Assembly (NCBI GenBank): GCA_946902875.1
Contig: OX336345.1
Coordinates: 17,267,395 to 17,331,394 of the forward strand
Source: Nematopogon swammerdamellus
Taxonomy: Eukaryota > Arthropoda > Insecta > Lepidoptera > Adelidae
DNA length: 64,000 bases
Direction: 5' to 3'
Of the stretch, positions 51,540 through 62,910 are shown one piece after another (position 1 is the first letter of the stretch; each line of letters opens with the position of its first letter). The translations under genes and the position numbers were made by a program. The notes under the pieces are model-generated. The model did not search any database. It saw only the letters and a program-made list of their open reading frames with translations, and was not told the origin of the DNA.

Positions 51540-52330
51540 GTGCTTCCAAACTGGGTGGCTCTGCCCGAGGTCGAAGCATCAGGCGCAGCCAATTTCACCG
51601 CCGAGGAGGTGCCAGCCCGGCTTGAAGGTGGACTAATGTCGCTGGGGAAAGGCTATCAACCCGCGATTTGAAGATCCGTGGATTGTAGGAGTGGGGAAAG
51701 ATATTCCCTGGGAGCCCGTTCCACACCTTTGCAGTGCGGCACAGTGCGGCGGATTTAGAGAATCTTGCAGAGAAATGTATTTTTTTTAAGTTCTATAAAT
51801 TATCGAGATATTAATGATTTATATTTTATATTTTGTAAGAACAATGACAAATTTTCTACGTCGTTTTTGAAGTATACTAACATGGGTGGCTGTTTCGAGG
51901 GACCGATTGTGTATTCGACAGAACCAAAAATACCTCTCCTCGCGATACCACGCACAGAGAGACGCAATGCCAGCAGATTTGCAGATTGTTGCTAGGCTGT
52001 ACGATACGAGGTTTGGAGACACCCAGATGATAGGATTCGGGATACACACTCGCCGGAATACAGTTCCACAACCTAGCAGTGCGACAAAGAAAAGATTATG
52101 CGGAGTGGGTTATCAAAAGCCTACAATGTCAACCATAAAAGTGTGTTCCACTTCTCTGGTACTCGTTCTGGTACGAATGCTGCGGAGAGGGTTTGATACC
52201 TGAAAGACTTCCTGGCTCCTTCCTGGCTCCTTTGGCTCCTTTCGTAAACACTCGGCTCGAAACGAAACGTAACAAAAACGACATGCACCGCCTCAACATT
52301 AGGTTAGGGTTAATATACACGCGCACCGCT
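51540..52330. repeat. Degraded dispersed repeats
   Basis: 51540-51770 (GGGTGGCTCTGCCCGAGGTC, GTTCCACACCTTTGCAGTGC) and 51990-52250 (ACAGTTCCACAACCTAGCAG, GCGACAAAGAAAAGATTATG) are relatives of 7065-7200 (ACAGTTCCATACCCTAGTGG, GCGACGAAGAAACGATTTTG). Old retroelement 3' ends, no reading frame preserved. Confidence 0.45.
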
Positions 52331-52938
52331 GCGCAGATAGGTTAGAATGCAAGGAATAAGGAATGCAAGTTCCACCGAGGAATTTCGACTTTTGTATGAA
52401 AAAAAATTCATCTGAGCGAAAAATGATGTACTCCAAATGACCTGGTTAATGCCCTGGTGAAAGTTCCACGGAATGTCTGAACATTCGCTATAGAAATAAT
52501 ACAGCTAAAGGGCACAGACAGCTGCTCCCAGAAAATTATATCTCTGAATCGTCCACTGTGCAAGAGACAACTTTAGAAAGGAGACGGTCAAGTTAATTCA
52601 ACTGCAGACCATTCCAATTGTCTCGAGCTTAAGCATTATGCGTTACTTTGGTCGCAAAGTAAAGACAACTTTCCATCGCCAGAGAAAGGATAAGTGAGCT
52701 GGGAGGACACGAACTACGCCGTGTTATCTGTCAAGCGCGCGTCGAGATGTCACTCAAGACAAGACATCGAGATAAAGAAAAACAGCAAAGACGGCCTTGA
52801 TATTCTGAAAAACTGCTGCGGAAATACAGTCGCAGTAGAACATAGACAGTTTCAGAATAAAAGACGTTTATCTCAAAAAATAGATAAACAATCTTCCCAA
52901 CAATCTCGTACGGCGAATTAGCCTCGAAATTCATAGGG

Positions 52939-53075
52939 GCAACGCAGCAGTGTGCTGGGTACCGCTGGGGAGACGACAACGGTCGAATTGGAGGAGATTT
53001 TTGAACTGTATCATCATTTTTGGTTTTAATTTCTATTAGTTTAGTTTTATGAAAATAAATAATAAGTCTTGTTTA
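52939..53075 (+). repeat. Interspersed repeat, partner of 40-175
   Basis: GGCAACGCAGCAGTGTGCTG, GGTACCGCTGGGGAG and GGTCGAATTGGAGGAGATTT match 40-110 with few differences. Confidence 0.6.
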
Positions 53076-53968
53076 TCTTCTCAATTGTGTATTTGAAATT
53101 ACATCTGGTTTAAATTAGTATCACTACTATAGATAAAAGATTGGTAGATATAATTTCACAGCGACTGTTTTTTTAAACATCGGACATGTGCTCAAAAAGG
53201 GTCAAGTACGTACTAACGTAACCGACGAAGTATGAAGGACATAAATGAGAGTGGAAGAAGCGGCAGGATCGCGGCACGTGGAGATCCGTTGTCTCAGCCT
53301 ACACAACAGGCGTGATTCGATTTACACGAAATATTCAAAACGATGGACAATTTTGCTGCACACAATTTTTTTTTCTATTCATAAACAAGTTTAATCTTAC
53401 AGTTTTCCGGTATCGCGTCGCGCTAGTGCGTGGAACAATTTGACACAAAGTCCGAACCTGCAACTCTGTAAAAATCATATCATGTTAACTAAGGCACTGG
53501 TCTGACTCACTGAGTCTGTTGTCTGTCATGTTTGTGTGAGTGAAGCCTACGCAGTTTATTATGTAGGTCAGAGATATAGAATAGACGCTATTGTTGTAGT
53601 AAACCGACAGCTGGCTACGCCTGAGAGTCTCTAGTGGATCAATAAAAACAATTTTGCTCGTGTTCATTGTATTCTAGTCCTAGCTATTTCGATGGTGCAA
53701 GATGGCGGCCGAAGTCCGCCATAAATAGACGGACTTGCCGCCGGATTCGGGTCGTTTATCGATCACTTCTCTCACGCACTGCCGCCGGGATAGTGTGGAA
53801 TGGATAACGGAATGTGCGGTATATACCGAAATACTTCACGCGAAACTTAGTCACAAATCCTGCGAGATATTATCTCTTTGTAGAGTTTGCATATTTGGAG
53901 ACTCGGTTTGGAGTTAGGGTTACCAGACCAGTAGGGTACCAGTAGGGTACCCACAGCCGTCTTAGACC
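53076..53968. other. No recognised gene
   Basis: 53695-53760 (CAAGATGGCGGCCGAAGTCC, GCCATAAATAGACGGACTTG) resembles 50570-50610 and may be a retroelement 5' end. Other open frames are short and featureless. Confidence 0.35.
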
Positions 53969-54433
53969 ATGCAGGGGCACTTGAGCACATTTGGAGACCT
54001 TTTAGAAAGTAAAAAAAAAAACCATGAAACATCAGTTAGGTACCGTACTTTTTTAGTGACTTTAAAATATGTAAATCGTAATTTTTCACGTTATTTAAAT
54101 ATTTGTATACATTTTATAGAATTCATTAAGAAATTTTACACTATGTATTTTCAGATTAGTTTTTTTTTAGATTTAGTAAAATTTTGTTCACTATTTAAAA
54201 AAATATTTAGAAATGTCATCGGTTCTCCGATTTACTTTCAAATTTTAAATTTTAACCCAAATTCTTGGCAAAATACACTAAAAATGTTACTCCTCTTTTT
54301 CGGTGTAAACGACGCGACGGTGACTGTTTTCGGTTGGGCCCTCACCGAGCTATGTGCCCTTATGGAAATGACATACCTGACGCTACCTTTATTTACATAC
54401 ATTCAAACACTTTTATTCTACATAATTAATTGA
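53969..54433 (+). CDS. Unsupported ORF, 154 aa
   Basis: The frame is open for 154 codons in very AT-rich DNA and encodes a Phe/Leu/Ile/Asn-rich sequence with hydrophobic stretches (MLLLFFGVND, LTLPLFTYIQTLLFYII). No known domain, no splice or promoter evidence. Composition matches translated AT-rich non-coding DNA, so it is probably not a gene. Confidence 0.12.
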   Translation: MQGHLSTFGDLLESKKKNHETSVRYRTFLVTLKYVNRNFSRYLNICIHFIEFIKKFYTMYFQISFFLDLVKFCSLFKKIFRNVIGSPIYFQILNFNPNSWQNTLKMLLLFFGVNDATVTVFGWALTELCALMEMTYLTLPLFTYIQTLLFYIIN

Positions 54434-55156
54434 ACATGTAGAGGTGGAACGCGAAAAGTATGTAAACACGGAATGCTAAAAAACTATGTAATAACGATTA
54501 GAAACTATTTTTGAACGTATGGGTGAAAACTGCATAAAAATAGGAGATTCTTACAGAAGAACGGTTTCAAAGTTATGTGCGGTCAAACAGACACTTTCAA
54601 AACAGTGAAAGTACTTAGTTTCAATAATGTAAACTACCAGTGAAGAAAATTTGCAAATATTTAGTTATTGCAGACGCTGCAACGCGTCTGCAATAAATAA
54701 CAAAATATTTGCATTACCTATAAATTAGTGATGATGATTCACATTGAAGTGATCATAATTGATAAATTAAACCGGTCTCGGTTATTAACACTGATTTATA
54801 AACACTGATATGTAGGTTTGTCTGAACATATCGACTGCCCATCGTCTGCGTCAGAAACTTGAAATGAAAATATACTTTATTGTACACCATTGAATAAAAG
54901 GGTTACAAAAGGAGAGTTTAATGCCTTTCGGCATTCTATACGAACGAAGCTTTAGAATGTGGAAAACACCGAGGGGCGGACAATGCAGTACCTAAAGAGG
55001 GAACAGTAGTATGAAATATAAATACACACATATACAAATTATACAAAGATACTTACAATCAATATACATTCTTACATATGCATAATTACATATATACAAT
55101 AAATTATTAATAATAAATTATTTTCATCAACACCATTTTACATTATATTATATACA
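54434..55156. other. No recognised gene
   Basis: CAGACGCTGCAACGCGTCTG (54671-54690) is a 20-bp imperfect palindrome between two ATATTT(A/G)-type flanks. 54845-55130 (ATATACTTTATTGTACACCA, AAAGGAGAGTTTAATGCC) looks like a LINE 3' end with a worn tail. Confidence 0.35.
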
Positions 55157-55380
55157 AGCTGTGCCCGCGGCTCCGCCCGCTCTCATATTTCACTTCACTG
55201 CTAACCTCATAAGCTATTTAGCGTGATAGTAAGTAGCCTATAGTTGATGGGAAGAATCAAGCTATCCGTAGAATTTTGTTTTATTACAATCGGTTCAGTG
55301 GTTCTCGAGTTATAAGCGGACAGACAGACACTCAGATACTCAGACAGAAAGCAGACGTTGGATTTTATTATAGGTAAGGA
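55157..55380 (+). repeat. RTE/SINE-like repeat, copy 2
   Basis: From CAAGCTGTGCCCGCGGCTCC to GACGTTGGATTTTATTATAG; nearly identical to 61100-61320, including the internal CACTCAGA...CAGACAGAAA stretch. Followed by a (GGAAATAA)n purine tract to about 55500. Confidence 0.85.
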
Positions 55381-55500
55381 AAAGGAAATAAGGAAATAAG
55401 GAAATAAGGAAATAAGGAAAAAGGAAATAAGGAATAAGGAATAAGGAATATTATAGATAAGGAATAAGGAAGGATAAGGAAATAAGGATAAGGATTATAA
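55381..55500 (+). repeat. (AAGGAAATAAGG)n purine-rich tract
   Basis: Irregular GGAAATAA and GGAATAA units, probably expansion of the AAGGAA tail of the preceding repeat. Confidence 0.85.
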
Positions 55501-55905
55501 TTCTCACTGAAGACGACATAAGTCGAAATATATGAAACTGTGTACATTTTATGAATAATATGAATATAAAAAAATATATACTATAAGAAACATAAATATT
55601 ATAATATACCAAACTAATACCCATAACACGAAACGACACTTCAACAACGATACAAAGCGACATGTCTAGAATGCCCCTTTCGACCAATAGATACCCCACG
55701 ATCCCAACGCCTTTCCCACCCCCCGGATGCCCCTTTTGATGCGTATCCATCACACCGCCATCTGTCAAACCCAACTTGTTCAATTTACAAGAACGATCGT
55801 TGCGAATATTCTCTCGGCTATTCTCGGGTAAATTCTATTTCGTAGGTACACTCTTGCTCTAAGTGCTACAAGGACAAGGTGCCGCGCTAAAGAGCGACAG
55901 AATAT

Positions 55906-56785
55906 TTATTTATACTCTTACTTTTGATTTTATCTGGTTAGAATTTATCAAGCTTAAATTATAGTTATTCTAGCTCTCAAACTGTATCTTAAAACTGTAA
56001 GCGGTGTCTATCGTGTAGCTAGTCACAATGTATCGTAGGTTTTGTATGTATCGTTTAATCGAAGATGTTAAAAAACAACCTGCGAAGTTACTTGCCGGGT
56101 CTTCTTTGTGGGTGTAATCGAACCGGATTGTAAAACCTAAACAGGACAAATTCAAGCAAGTACTACCATACGAATGATGAATAAAGAATAAAATTAAATA
56201 ATAAATAATAGACACCTCTCATCTTGGCACGGCCCTTCCACCGAGTCACGCAGTAAGTGCCTTTATTCGTACCTTACTTATTACTTGATAGTTATCCTGT
56301 CCGAATACTTTGCTAAACGTGGTGCGTTGGTGTTGTGCTGTAACTCACAAGGTTGTAGCACAGCTGTAACACACCGATTACTCTGCATACCTCCTCATAG
56401 GTGTTATTGGCCTGACCCTGCAACCCATACAGGAAAAACAAATTCTGGTCGCAAGAGTGCTTTGAGCACACTTCAGAAATATTCCAATAATACTAAGTAG
56501 GTATGTTCTTTATTCTTTATTCATCATTCCTATGGTAGTACACTACACTTGAATTTGTCCTGTTTAGTTTTTACAATCCGGTTCGATTGGATCCTCAAAG
56601 AAGCTTCGCAGGGGTTTTTTAACGTCTTCGATTACAATTACAATACATTGTGACTAGCTAAACAATAGACACCGCTTACAGATTTAAGATACAGTTTGAG
56701 AGCTTGAATAACTATAATTTAAGCTTGATAATTCCGAACACGTAAAATCAAAAGTAAAAGTATAAATAAAATCAGGTGTATAGGA
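55906..56785. repeat. Inverted repeat pair (~285-bp arms) around a 310-bp spacer
   Basis: 55906-56195 (TACTCTTACTTTTGATTTTA...CAAACTGTATCTTAAAACTG...CAATGTATCG...AACCGGATTG...AGGACAAATTCAAG) is mirrored by 56506-56785 with modest divergence (CTTGAATTTGTCCTG...CAATCCGGTTCG-type...CTAGCTA...CAGTTTGAGAGCTTGAATA). The spacer is the rest of a repeat related to 51150-51360, into which the left arm has inserted. Confidence 0.75.
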
Positions 56786-56957
56786 GCCTCTGTCAATTTT
56801 TTTTTGATACATATCGTATCAAGTCATTTATGTTAAGGAAGGGTCAATACGGTATTTTTTTTATTGAAAGCCCGACATACGGCGGCGCCGAGTCACCCAT
56901 ACATATGTACCTACATCTAACGACGCTTATGGACAATGCAAAGACCGTACCAACTTA

Positions 56958-57093
56958 GGCCCAATTGCGCCAACACGAATTTAGAGTTAAGTAGCGAGTT
57001 ATGGATTTAAACGCGGTTCCCACAGTCAACGGGTACTAGCTTAACGAGTTAAACTGGTTTATATCGTTAAATTCGTGTTGGTGCAAGTGGGCC
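56958..57093. mobile_element. Harbinger-type MITE, copy 2
   Basis: 136 bp, inverted ends GGCCCAATTGCGCCAACACG... ...GTGCAAGTGGGCC, flanked by TTA at 56955-56957 and 57094-57096. Inner sequence AACTCGTTAAGCTAGTACCC appears reversed relative to 7234-7369. Confidence 0.85.
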
Positions 57094-57096
57094 TTA

Positions 57097-58360
57097 GAAT
57101 CTAAGTCGGTACGGTCTTTGGGACAATGTCGATGTTTTATTGCTATATCCGTGATGTTAGCCCATGACATGGCACCTTGTTCCGACAGGAATTAGGCGCC
57201 ATGACTGTGGTTTCCTTTGGTCCTAAAGGCGCATTGTAGTATGTCATCAAATTTCTATGAGGTGTCTCAAAATGTATAGGAAAAAAGTGCACATAAAAAA
57301 AATTTAATTTTAATGAAGCTGTTTCATTCGTTCCTTATGCAGAATTCGCCTCCTAAGAAGAACATTTTATCAGGCAGATTATTAATTACGTAAATTCTTT
57401 TGAGCGTGATTCATTATTCATTAGTATTGACTTTCTCGAAGGAAAACTGAATGAAAATGAGGGCGAGCCGGACGATAGCATGATTTCGTTTCATATTCTT
57501 TTTTTACTTTGCAATTTTATTCTTCCGGAAAATACTTTTAATAAATAAGCATATAGCCCAAAGGCGGAATGCTCGTTCAATTAATGTTTTTCTCGACATA
57601 AACCTAAGTAAAACATAATACATATGCGGCGCTTGGAGGTACATACGATATACAGCGTTACATTTTGTATGGTACTTTTTAAGATTTCACCGAAAACTTT
57701 ATTTGTTTGTGAAACTAAACATATTGTGATCTCCAACTTTTTTATTTGGAGTGCCAAAAGTTTTAAATTTATAATTTCTTCGTATGAAGAAATAGTGAAA
57801 AATTTATTATCAAAATAAAAAGTGCTAAAGCAAGTATTGTTCCCTTTCAGCTGTAGAATCACCTCCTTTCGGGTACTACCTCCTACGTAACACCGTGTAT
57901 AATACGTAGGTACTTACTCTTAATACTAAGGTACAAAGTCAAGATTCCTTAATTTCATTTAAAGTTTCAAAGGAAAATCTTATTATGTCATACTCTTTTT
58001 ATTATGTATCATCCTACCTCTTTGTAGGTTACGTGTAAACATTGCCTCAAAGCAAACAAACCTGCCTAAACGCCTAAGGCCCATTACGTCCGTTAGAAGC
58101 GCGGCAGCCTAATGGGCGTACTCTGAAATAATATTATTCATAACTTTATCTAATGGAGCTGCATAACGTTATGGCTGCAGAAGTTGTATTCCAAGTAGAA
58201 CACTGCGATAAGATAAGCAAATTAGAATAAAATATAAACTCTTCATTACACACATTAAAAGTGGAAAATATGAAAAAAAATACAAATTATAGAGTATTTT
58301 CGGATTTTCCAATATTTATGTAGGTATCTCAAGGAGGAATAAAATTTTCTCAGCGGATGG
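57097..58360. other. No recognised gene
   Basis: 57130-57230 is a worn copy of the CCGTGATGT...CCATGACA repeat family. Otherwise AT-rich with short meaningless frames, for example 57581-57862. Confidence 0.4.
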
Positions 58361-58425
58361 GGGGGTCGGAGGGGGGGGGGGGGGGGGGGGAATAAGGGGC
58401 TGAATCCCCCCCCGCAACCCATTTT
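58361..58425 (+). repeat. G-run and C-run
   Basis: GGGGGGGTCGGAG is followed by a G-run of about 21 (about 58373-58391) and, 16 bp on, CCCCCCCC. G-run length in assemblies is unreliable. Confidence 0.85.
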
Positions 58426-58911
58426 ACAAAATATAAATACAGTAGATTATAATATGTATAATATGTATAACCTCCTTAGGTCGGATATTCGACCAATTAG
58501 ACGGTCAGTGTGAATATCCTGCGCGGTATGAAAGCTATCATTCTATCACTTTAAATTTACAATATATCCATCCTAAATTAATCAACAACATAATACTTAC
58601 TTACATTTAAGTACTTACCTACTGTCATACGGGGTACCCGCTATAAATATGTTACTTACCAGGATAATTACTACCTAAGAAACTGCGGGCGGGCGGATAA
58701 GTTGGAATCGGCAAGCCAGGCACTGAGCGCAACGGAGCGGAAAAGGTTACTTTTATAGAGAGCTTCAGGCTAATTTGAAATATGTATACTCACTCTTGTT
58801 TACTAGGACAAAGTAATTTTTATAGATTTTTATATTTTCTTTATAAAGCTATCTCTAACACGCTGAGTGCCGATGAGTCCCATCGGAGGGATTAACTATC
58901 ATTACCCAGGG
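58426..58911. other. No recognised gene
   Basis: Single-copy-looking AT-rich DNA; no supported feature. Confidence 0.4.
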
Positions 58912-58919
58912 GCCATGAG

Positions 58920-59880
58920 CAGTGGCGGCTGGTGACTTCAGTGACCGGTAGTGCGCTAAGTACCTACCTACATAAATACCAAATTTCCCAACACATTCTC
59001 GTCATGTTATTTTAAGATCGGGACTTCCGAATTTTTTAAACGCCTGCGTTTTATTATCTATGTACCTAGTATGAATATTCTCAAGACACTCAATGAGTTG
59101 CAAAAAACAAGAAAAAAAAATCCAAACAAGTTTTTTAACTTATTTTTAGTACGTTTATGAATACACCCATAGACCACAACACTACTGCAGCTTTCAAAAA
59201 GAAAACAGTCCAAAAATACTTCAAAAAAATAAAGAAAAATAAAAGCATTTGAAAAGTAGGAATTGAACCCGGGATCATCTGATTGTAAAGCCTTGCCTTT
59301 AACCAACGCTTAGGCAAATATCGGCACCACTTAATTCACAGTATCACGTGACAGAAAGCACAAAACCTAACCATATCCCATTTTAAATTTCGCGCGCTAA
59401 CGGGTATGTGATGTGACATCACATGACAGCGCGCTGACTCTAGGTAGACGGCAAAGAGTTTGTAAGACGGACTTGTGCAAAACGAATCGCTCGCGACGCG
59501 ACGTGTCGCACGCGCGGGTATTCACGATATAGCGTCCTTGTTTGGCGCTCGTGCGCCGCACGCAGAACTCCTTTCGGCCCATACTGTTTCTATGAAGTAT
59601 CTTCTGTCTCACGCGCCAGCGGTGTTTTGCCGATCCCCATACATTCAGTATGGGAGACCCGCGTGCGATTTATATTCCGCACGGCGCGCGCGTTTACTCT
59701 CAAAAACGTGCCTTGTGATCTATAAAATAAGGTCGAATACACATTCGTATTTATTTGGAGTACGATCTTTATGGTTTTAATGTAGTATGTTGTAAGGTAT
59801 TATTTATTTTGAGTGAAGTGAAGACTTCTCGTGGTATGGTAGTGCGGCGCACGAGCGCACTTTAGGACCAGCCGCCAGTG
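58920..59880. mobile_element. Non-autonomous hAT element with 8-bp duplication
   Basis: Starts CAGTGGCGGCTGGT and ends ACCAGCCGCCAGTG (inverted with one mismatch), flanked by identical GCCATGAG at 58912-58919 and 59881-59888. An 8-bp duplication with CAGTG-like ends is diagnostic of hAT. The 961-bp interior has no transposase. The right half is unusually CpG-rich (GCGCGCTAACGG, ACGGCGCGCGCG). A tRNA-like segment lies inside. Confidence 0.92.
59253..59328 (-). other. tRNA-like / SINE head inside the hAT element
   Basis: Minus strand: B box GGGTTCAATTCC (59259-59270, a full consensus match) and an A-box-like TTTGCCTAAGCGTTGG (about 59303-59318) at tRNA spacing, with GCC/GGC pairing for a D-arm. 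The anticodon stem pairs poorly, so a tRNA-derived SINE head or pseudogene is more likely than a working tRNA. Confidence 0.5.
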
Positions 59881-59888
59881 GCCATGAG

Positions 59889-61099
59889 CCTCACCGGTGG
59901 GATCATATTACAAATTACAATTACACATTTTAGATGCGTCTAAATTGAAATGGCACAGTAGGAATGATGCTATTTTTATTAATCCTGGCACAGGACAGGA
60001 GTAATATTTATAGAGTGTGGAAAATATTTTTTTTGCTCTGGCAACACAAAATTGAATGACTTTTCACAGGGGAATCAGCTGGTTGAATTTCTACTATGCA
60101 CGTGCTATCAAAGTATCCACGTGTATACGTAAAATGTAAAAAGTTTCTCTGCTTATGATGTTTCACTAAACTTCACTAAAAATAAACTTTGATACTTAGT
60201 GTAGGTATATTTTAGAAGTAATAATACAATTTTGGTTTTATTTTATAATAAATAAACAAATTGAAACTCAATGTACGTATATTTTAGAAAGTAATTTTGA
60301 TTTTTTAAATAAATACACAGATTCAATCTAATACGTAATATTTTATTTTGAAAATCTTTGATCCCACCGTCGATGATCATGGCACCTGGTTATATTCAGA
60401 TTCAGATTCAGATATTTATTTCGCCATAAAGAACACACACACAACAATAACAATACCAATATTACAAAGCCTTGTGAGCCCTGCCGGTGGGATCATGTAT
60501 TTTGTTTGGTGGCACTGGGTGAAAAAAAAGGATCATTGTATGGTGGCACTCAACGTGTGAATATAGTGATTGTCTATAGTCTAATAACCATTCAACCATA
60601 TCTTCACATCTCACACATATATTAGATTGCACTTCTGAAAACTGTATCTAAATATCGCTAATTCCATGGCGAGTGCTCGGATTCAGCTAATCCGAGCACA
60701 CCAAGCACCAAGGCTGCATCCTTTCTCTCATACGACTTTCGTTTCGACGAAGCAGCTAATCGATTTTACTTACAAAAAAAAAATGTTTAATAATAGCGCA
60801 AAACTGACTAAATTAAAAACCCATATAATACGCAATACCACAAATGCATGCAGAAACAGACACGAAATGAATTTACACTACTTCTGCTTTTAAATTCCAC
60901 CACGTTCTTTGTGCAAGTCAGAGAAATATTGTACTAGTAAAAGAATTCAATATTATAGTAGTGCTATTGCCATCCAGTGCATACAATTTACTTCGCCGCC
61001 AACATTATCTGCAAATGAACACAAGACGGATACTTGTATCCAAAATCATATAGTTAATGTGAATGCCATATTGTAATTATATGTCATTTTTATGAAACA
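59889..61099. other. No recognised gene
   Basis: GCCTCACCGGTGGGATCAT (59887-59905), TTGATCCCACCGTCGATGATC (60358-60378) and GAGCCCTGCCGGTGGGATCA (60476-60495) are related short blocks. The rest is AT-rich without supported ORFs. Confidence 0.35.
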
Positions 61100-61320
61100 C
61101 AAGCTGTGCCCGCGGCTCCGCCCGATCTCATATTTCACTTCACTGCTAACCTCATAAGCTATTTAGCGTGATAGTAAGTAGCGTATAGTTGATGGGAAGA
61201 ATCAAGCTATCCGTAGAATTTTGTTTTATTAAAATCGGTTCAGTGGTTCTCGAGTTATAAGCGGACAGACAGACACTCAGACAGACAGAAAGCAGACGTT
61301 GGATTTTATTATAGGTAAGG
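61100..61320 (+). repeat. RTE/SINE-like repeat, copy 3
   Basis: CAAGCTGTGCCCGCGGCTCC...AGTAAGTAGCGTATAGTTGA...GACGTTGGATTTTATTATAG; best match is 55157-55380. Confidence 0.85.
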
Positions 61321-61539
61321 AAGTCTTCCTGCAAGACAGGGACAGGGTATTTGTAAAATAGGCGTAGACATTTCTTAAATAAATTATGTTCATTTTTTCG
61401 TTTTCATAGCAGAGATACATAGACGTAATATTGTAGTTTCGTACAATTTATGACGTTTTTATGAGGCGCAAAATTAGGCGTACATTCGGATTGCGGTTGC
61501 AAATGCTGAGCCGGCTTGACATGTGTTTATTTATACCCC

Positions 61540-62330
61540 TCTTGAGCGTCCCGAAACTGTACTTCGGGGAAATACATTCGCAGGGAGAACGTTCAAGAGC
61601 TTATCGGATGCGTAGTTGAAAGACCTATAGAACCGATTAGTTCGCATCCGCGGTAAGCAAATCGTCTATGGATGCAATCACCGCCCAGTGCTCGTGGTGC
61701 GAAGGTGGAAAGGGGGCGGTGGGATCGCATGAAACTGCCTCGTGGAGGAGGCATTCGTAGCCTCCCATCCCATTGAATAAACGATACAACACACTTATAG
61801 AGCCAACATTCAAACTGTGTTGCAGTTCAGTTCCGGACCGGTGTTAAACTGTAGTTACCTTCCCTTGCCCCTTGCTTGGTGATAAGCTCGAATTGTAGCC
61901 GACTGGATTGGTGCCACCGTACTGGATGTAAGATACCGCATAGCAGCATCGACTGTGTTCTTCTCTAGTCCAGTATAGTCAGAAATCCAAAGGGAATTCT
62001 CTGGTATGGCATCTACCTTCTCGGTGGTGATATTGGCTGGACGGAGCATGTGCTTTGGCCCATCTGACTCAGCGGCCCATATACTGATTATATAAAAAAG
62101 GGGTTCTAGATCAAGGGACATTTCGGGGTCACCCATAATCAGTCGCGTGGATTCGACACAGGATTGAGTCCAGAGGCGCAAGCTGGTAATGCGGTGAGCT
62201 GTTCCACAATGAATTTTTGTATAGACTAAGTGGACATTGAAAAAATTTCCAGTGAAGTTTTTTGTCAGTTCTTCTTCGCTGTGATAATCGAACTGGCGGA
62301 ATGTTACAATGTAAATATGTCAAATCTGAG
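61540..62330 (-). pseudogene. Jockey-like LINE C-terminal fragment, interrupted
   Basis: Second copy of the 425-974 coding tail. 62105-62240 (minus) carries the part near YQLAPLDSILCRI, and 61540-61845 the VLYRLFNG-like and downstream block in shifted frames. Between them, 61850-62100 is a reverse copy of the 4705-4925 repeat, so the LINE fragment was hit by a later insertion. Several frameshifts. Confidence 0.7.
61850..62100 (-). repeat. 4705-4925-type repeat inserted in a LINE fragment
   Basis: CCTTCCCTTGCCCCTTGCTT, CGTACTGGATGTAAGATACC and GAGCATGTGCTTTGGCCCAT match the reverse of 4705-4925. The flanks are the two halves of the Jockey-like fragment (compare intact 780-870). Confidence 0.75.
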
Positions 62331-62423
62331 CGCAGTGTACTGCCAATAGATGCTAAATAAACAATAAACAACAATAAACAATAAACAACACCTGCTCAAC
62401 GAGTTGATGTCCCTTCCATCGTT

Positions 62424-62463
62424 TTTAACCCCCGACGCAAAAAACGGAGGGGTGTTATAAGTT

Positions 62464-62504
<41 letters not shown>

Positions 62505-62910
62505 TGTCTGTGGCATCGTAGCTCCCAAACGGATGGACCGATTTGGATGCGGTTTTTTTTATTAGGAAGCTTGTTTAATCGGGATGGTTCTTAGCTATGT
62601 TTGTAATCAAGTAATCAAGTAATTAAGTAATAAAAAAAATTATTATCTTAAAAAGTGGACCGATTTTCATGCGGTTTCTTTTAAAAAGCTTGAAATAAAA
62701 GTTAAATTACAAATTTAAAAAACCCCCGACCCTTAAAAAGCAAAAAATAATTTCCGTTTACTTACTTAAAGGAGTCGGGGGACCGCTAAGTAAATAAAAT
62801 ATAAAACTCAGAGCTGCGCGGGAATTTACTTAGCGGTCTCCCGACTCCTTTAAGTAAGTAAACGGAAATTATTTTTTGCTTTTTAAGGGTCGGGGGTTTT
62901 TTGAATTATT
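62424..62910 (+). repeat. Repeat with (GT)n and long hairpin, copy 3
   Basis: TTTAACCCCCGACGCAAAAA, (GT)n, TGGCATCGTAGCTCCCAAAC and GGATGGACCGATTTGGATGC, then the 90-bp-arm hairpin with AGAGCTGCGCGGGAATTT in the loop. It is very close to 26599-27086. Confidence 0.88.

Noticed and set aside
52694..52921. 75-aa plus ORF and 82-aa minus ORF near 52.7-52.98 kb
   Set aside because: Overlaps a dispersed repeat related to 50510-50640 and shows no known domain.
53969..54433. 154-aa ORF as a membrane protein gene
   Set aside because: Composition is that of AT-rich non-coding DNA; hydrophobic runs follow from T-rich codons. Kept only as a very low-confidence entry.
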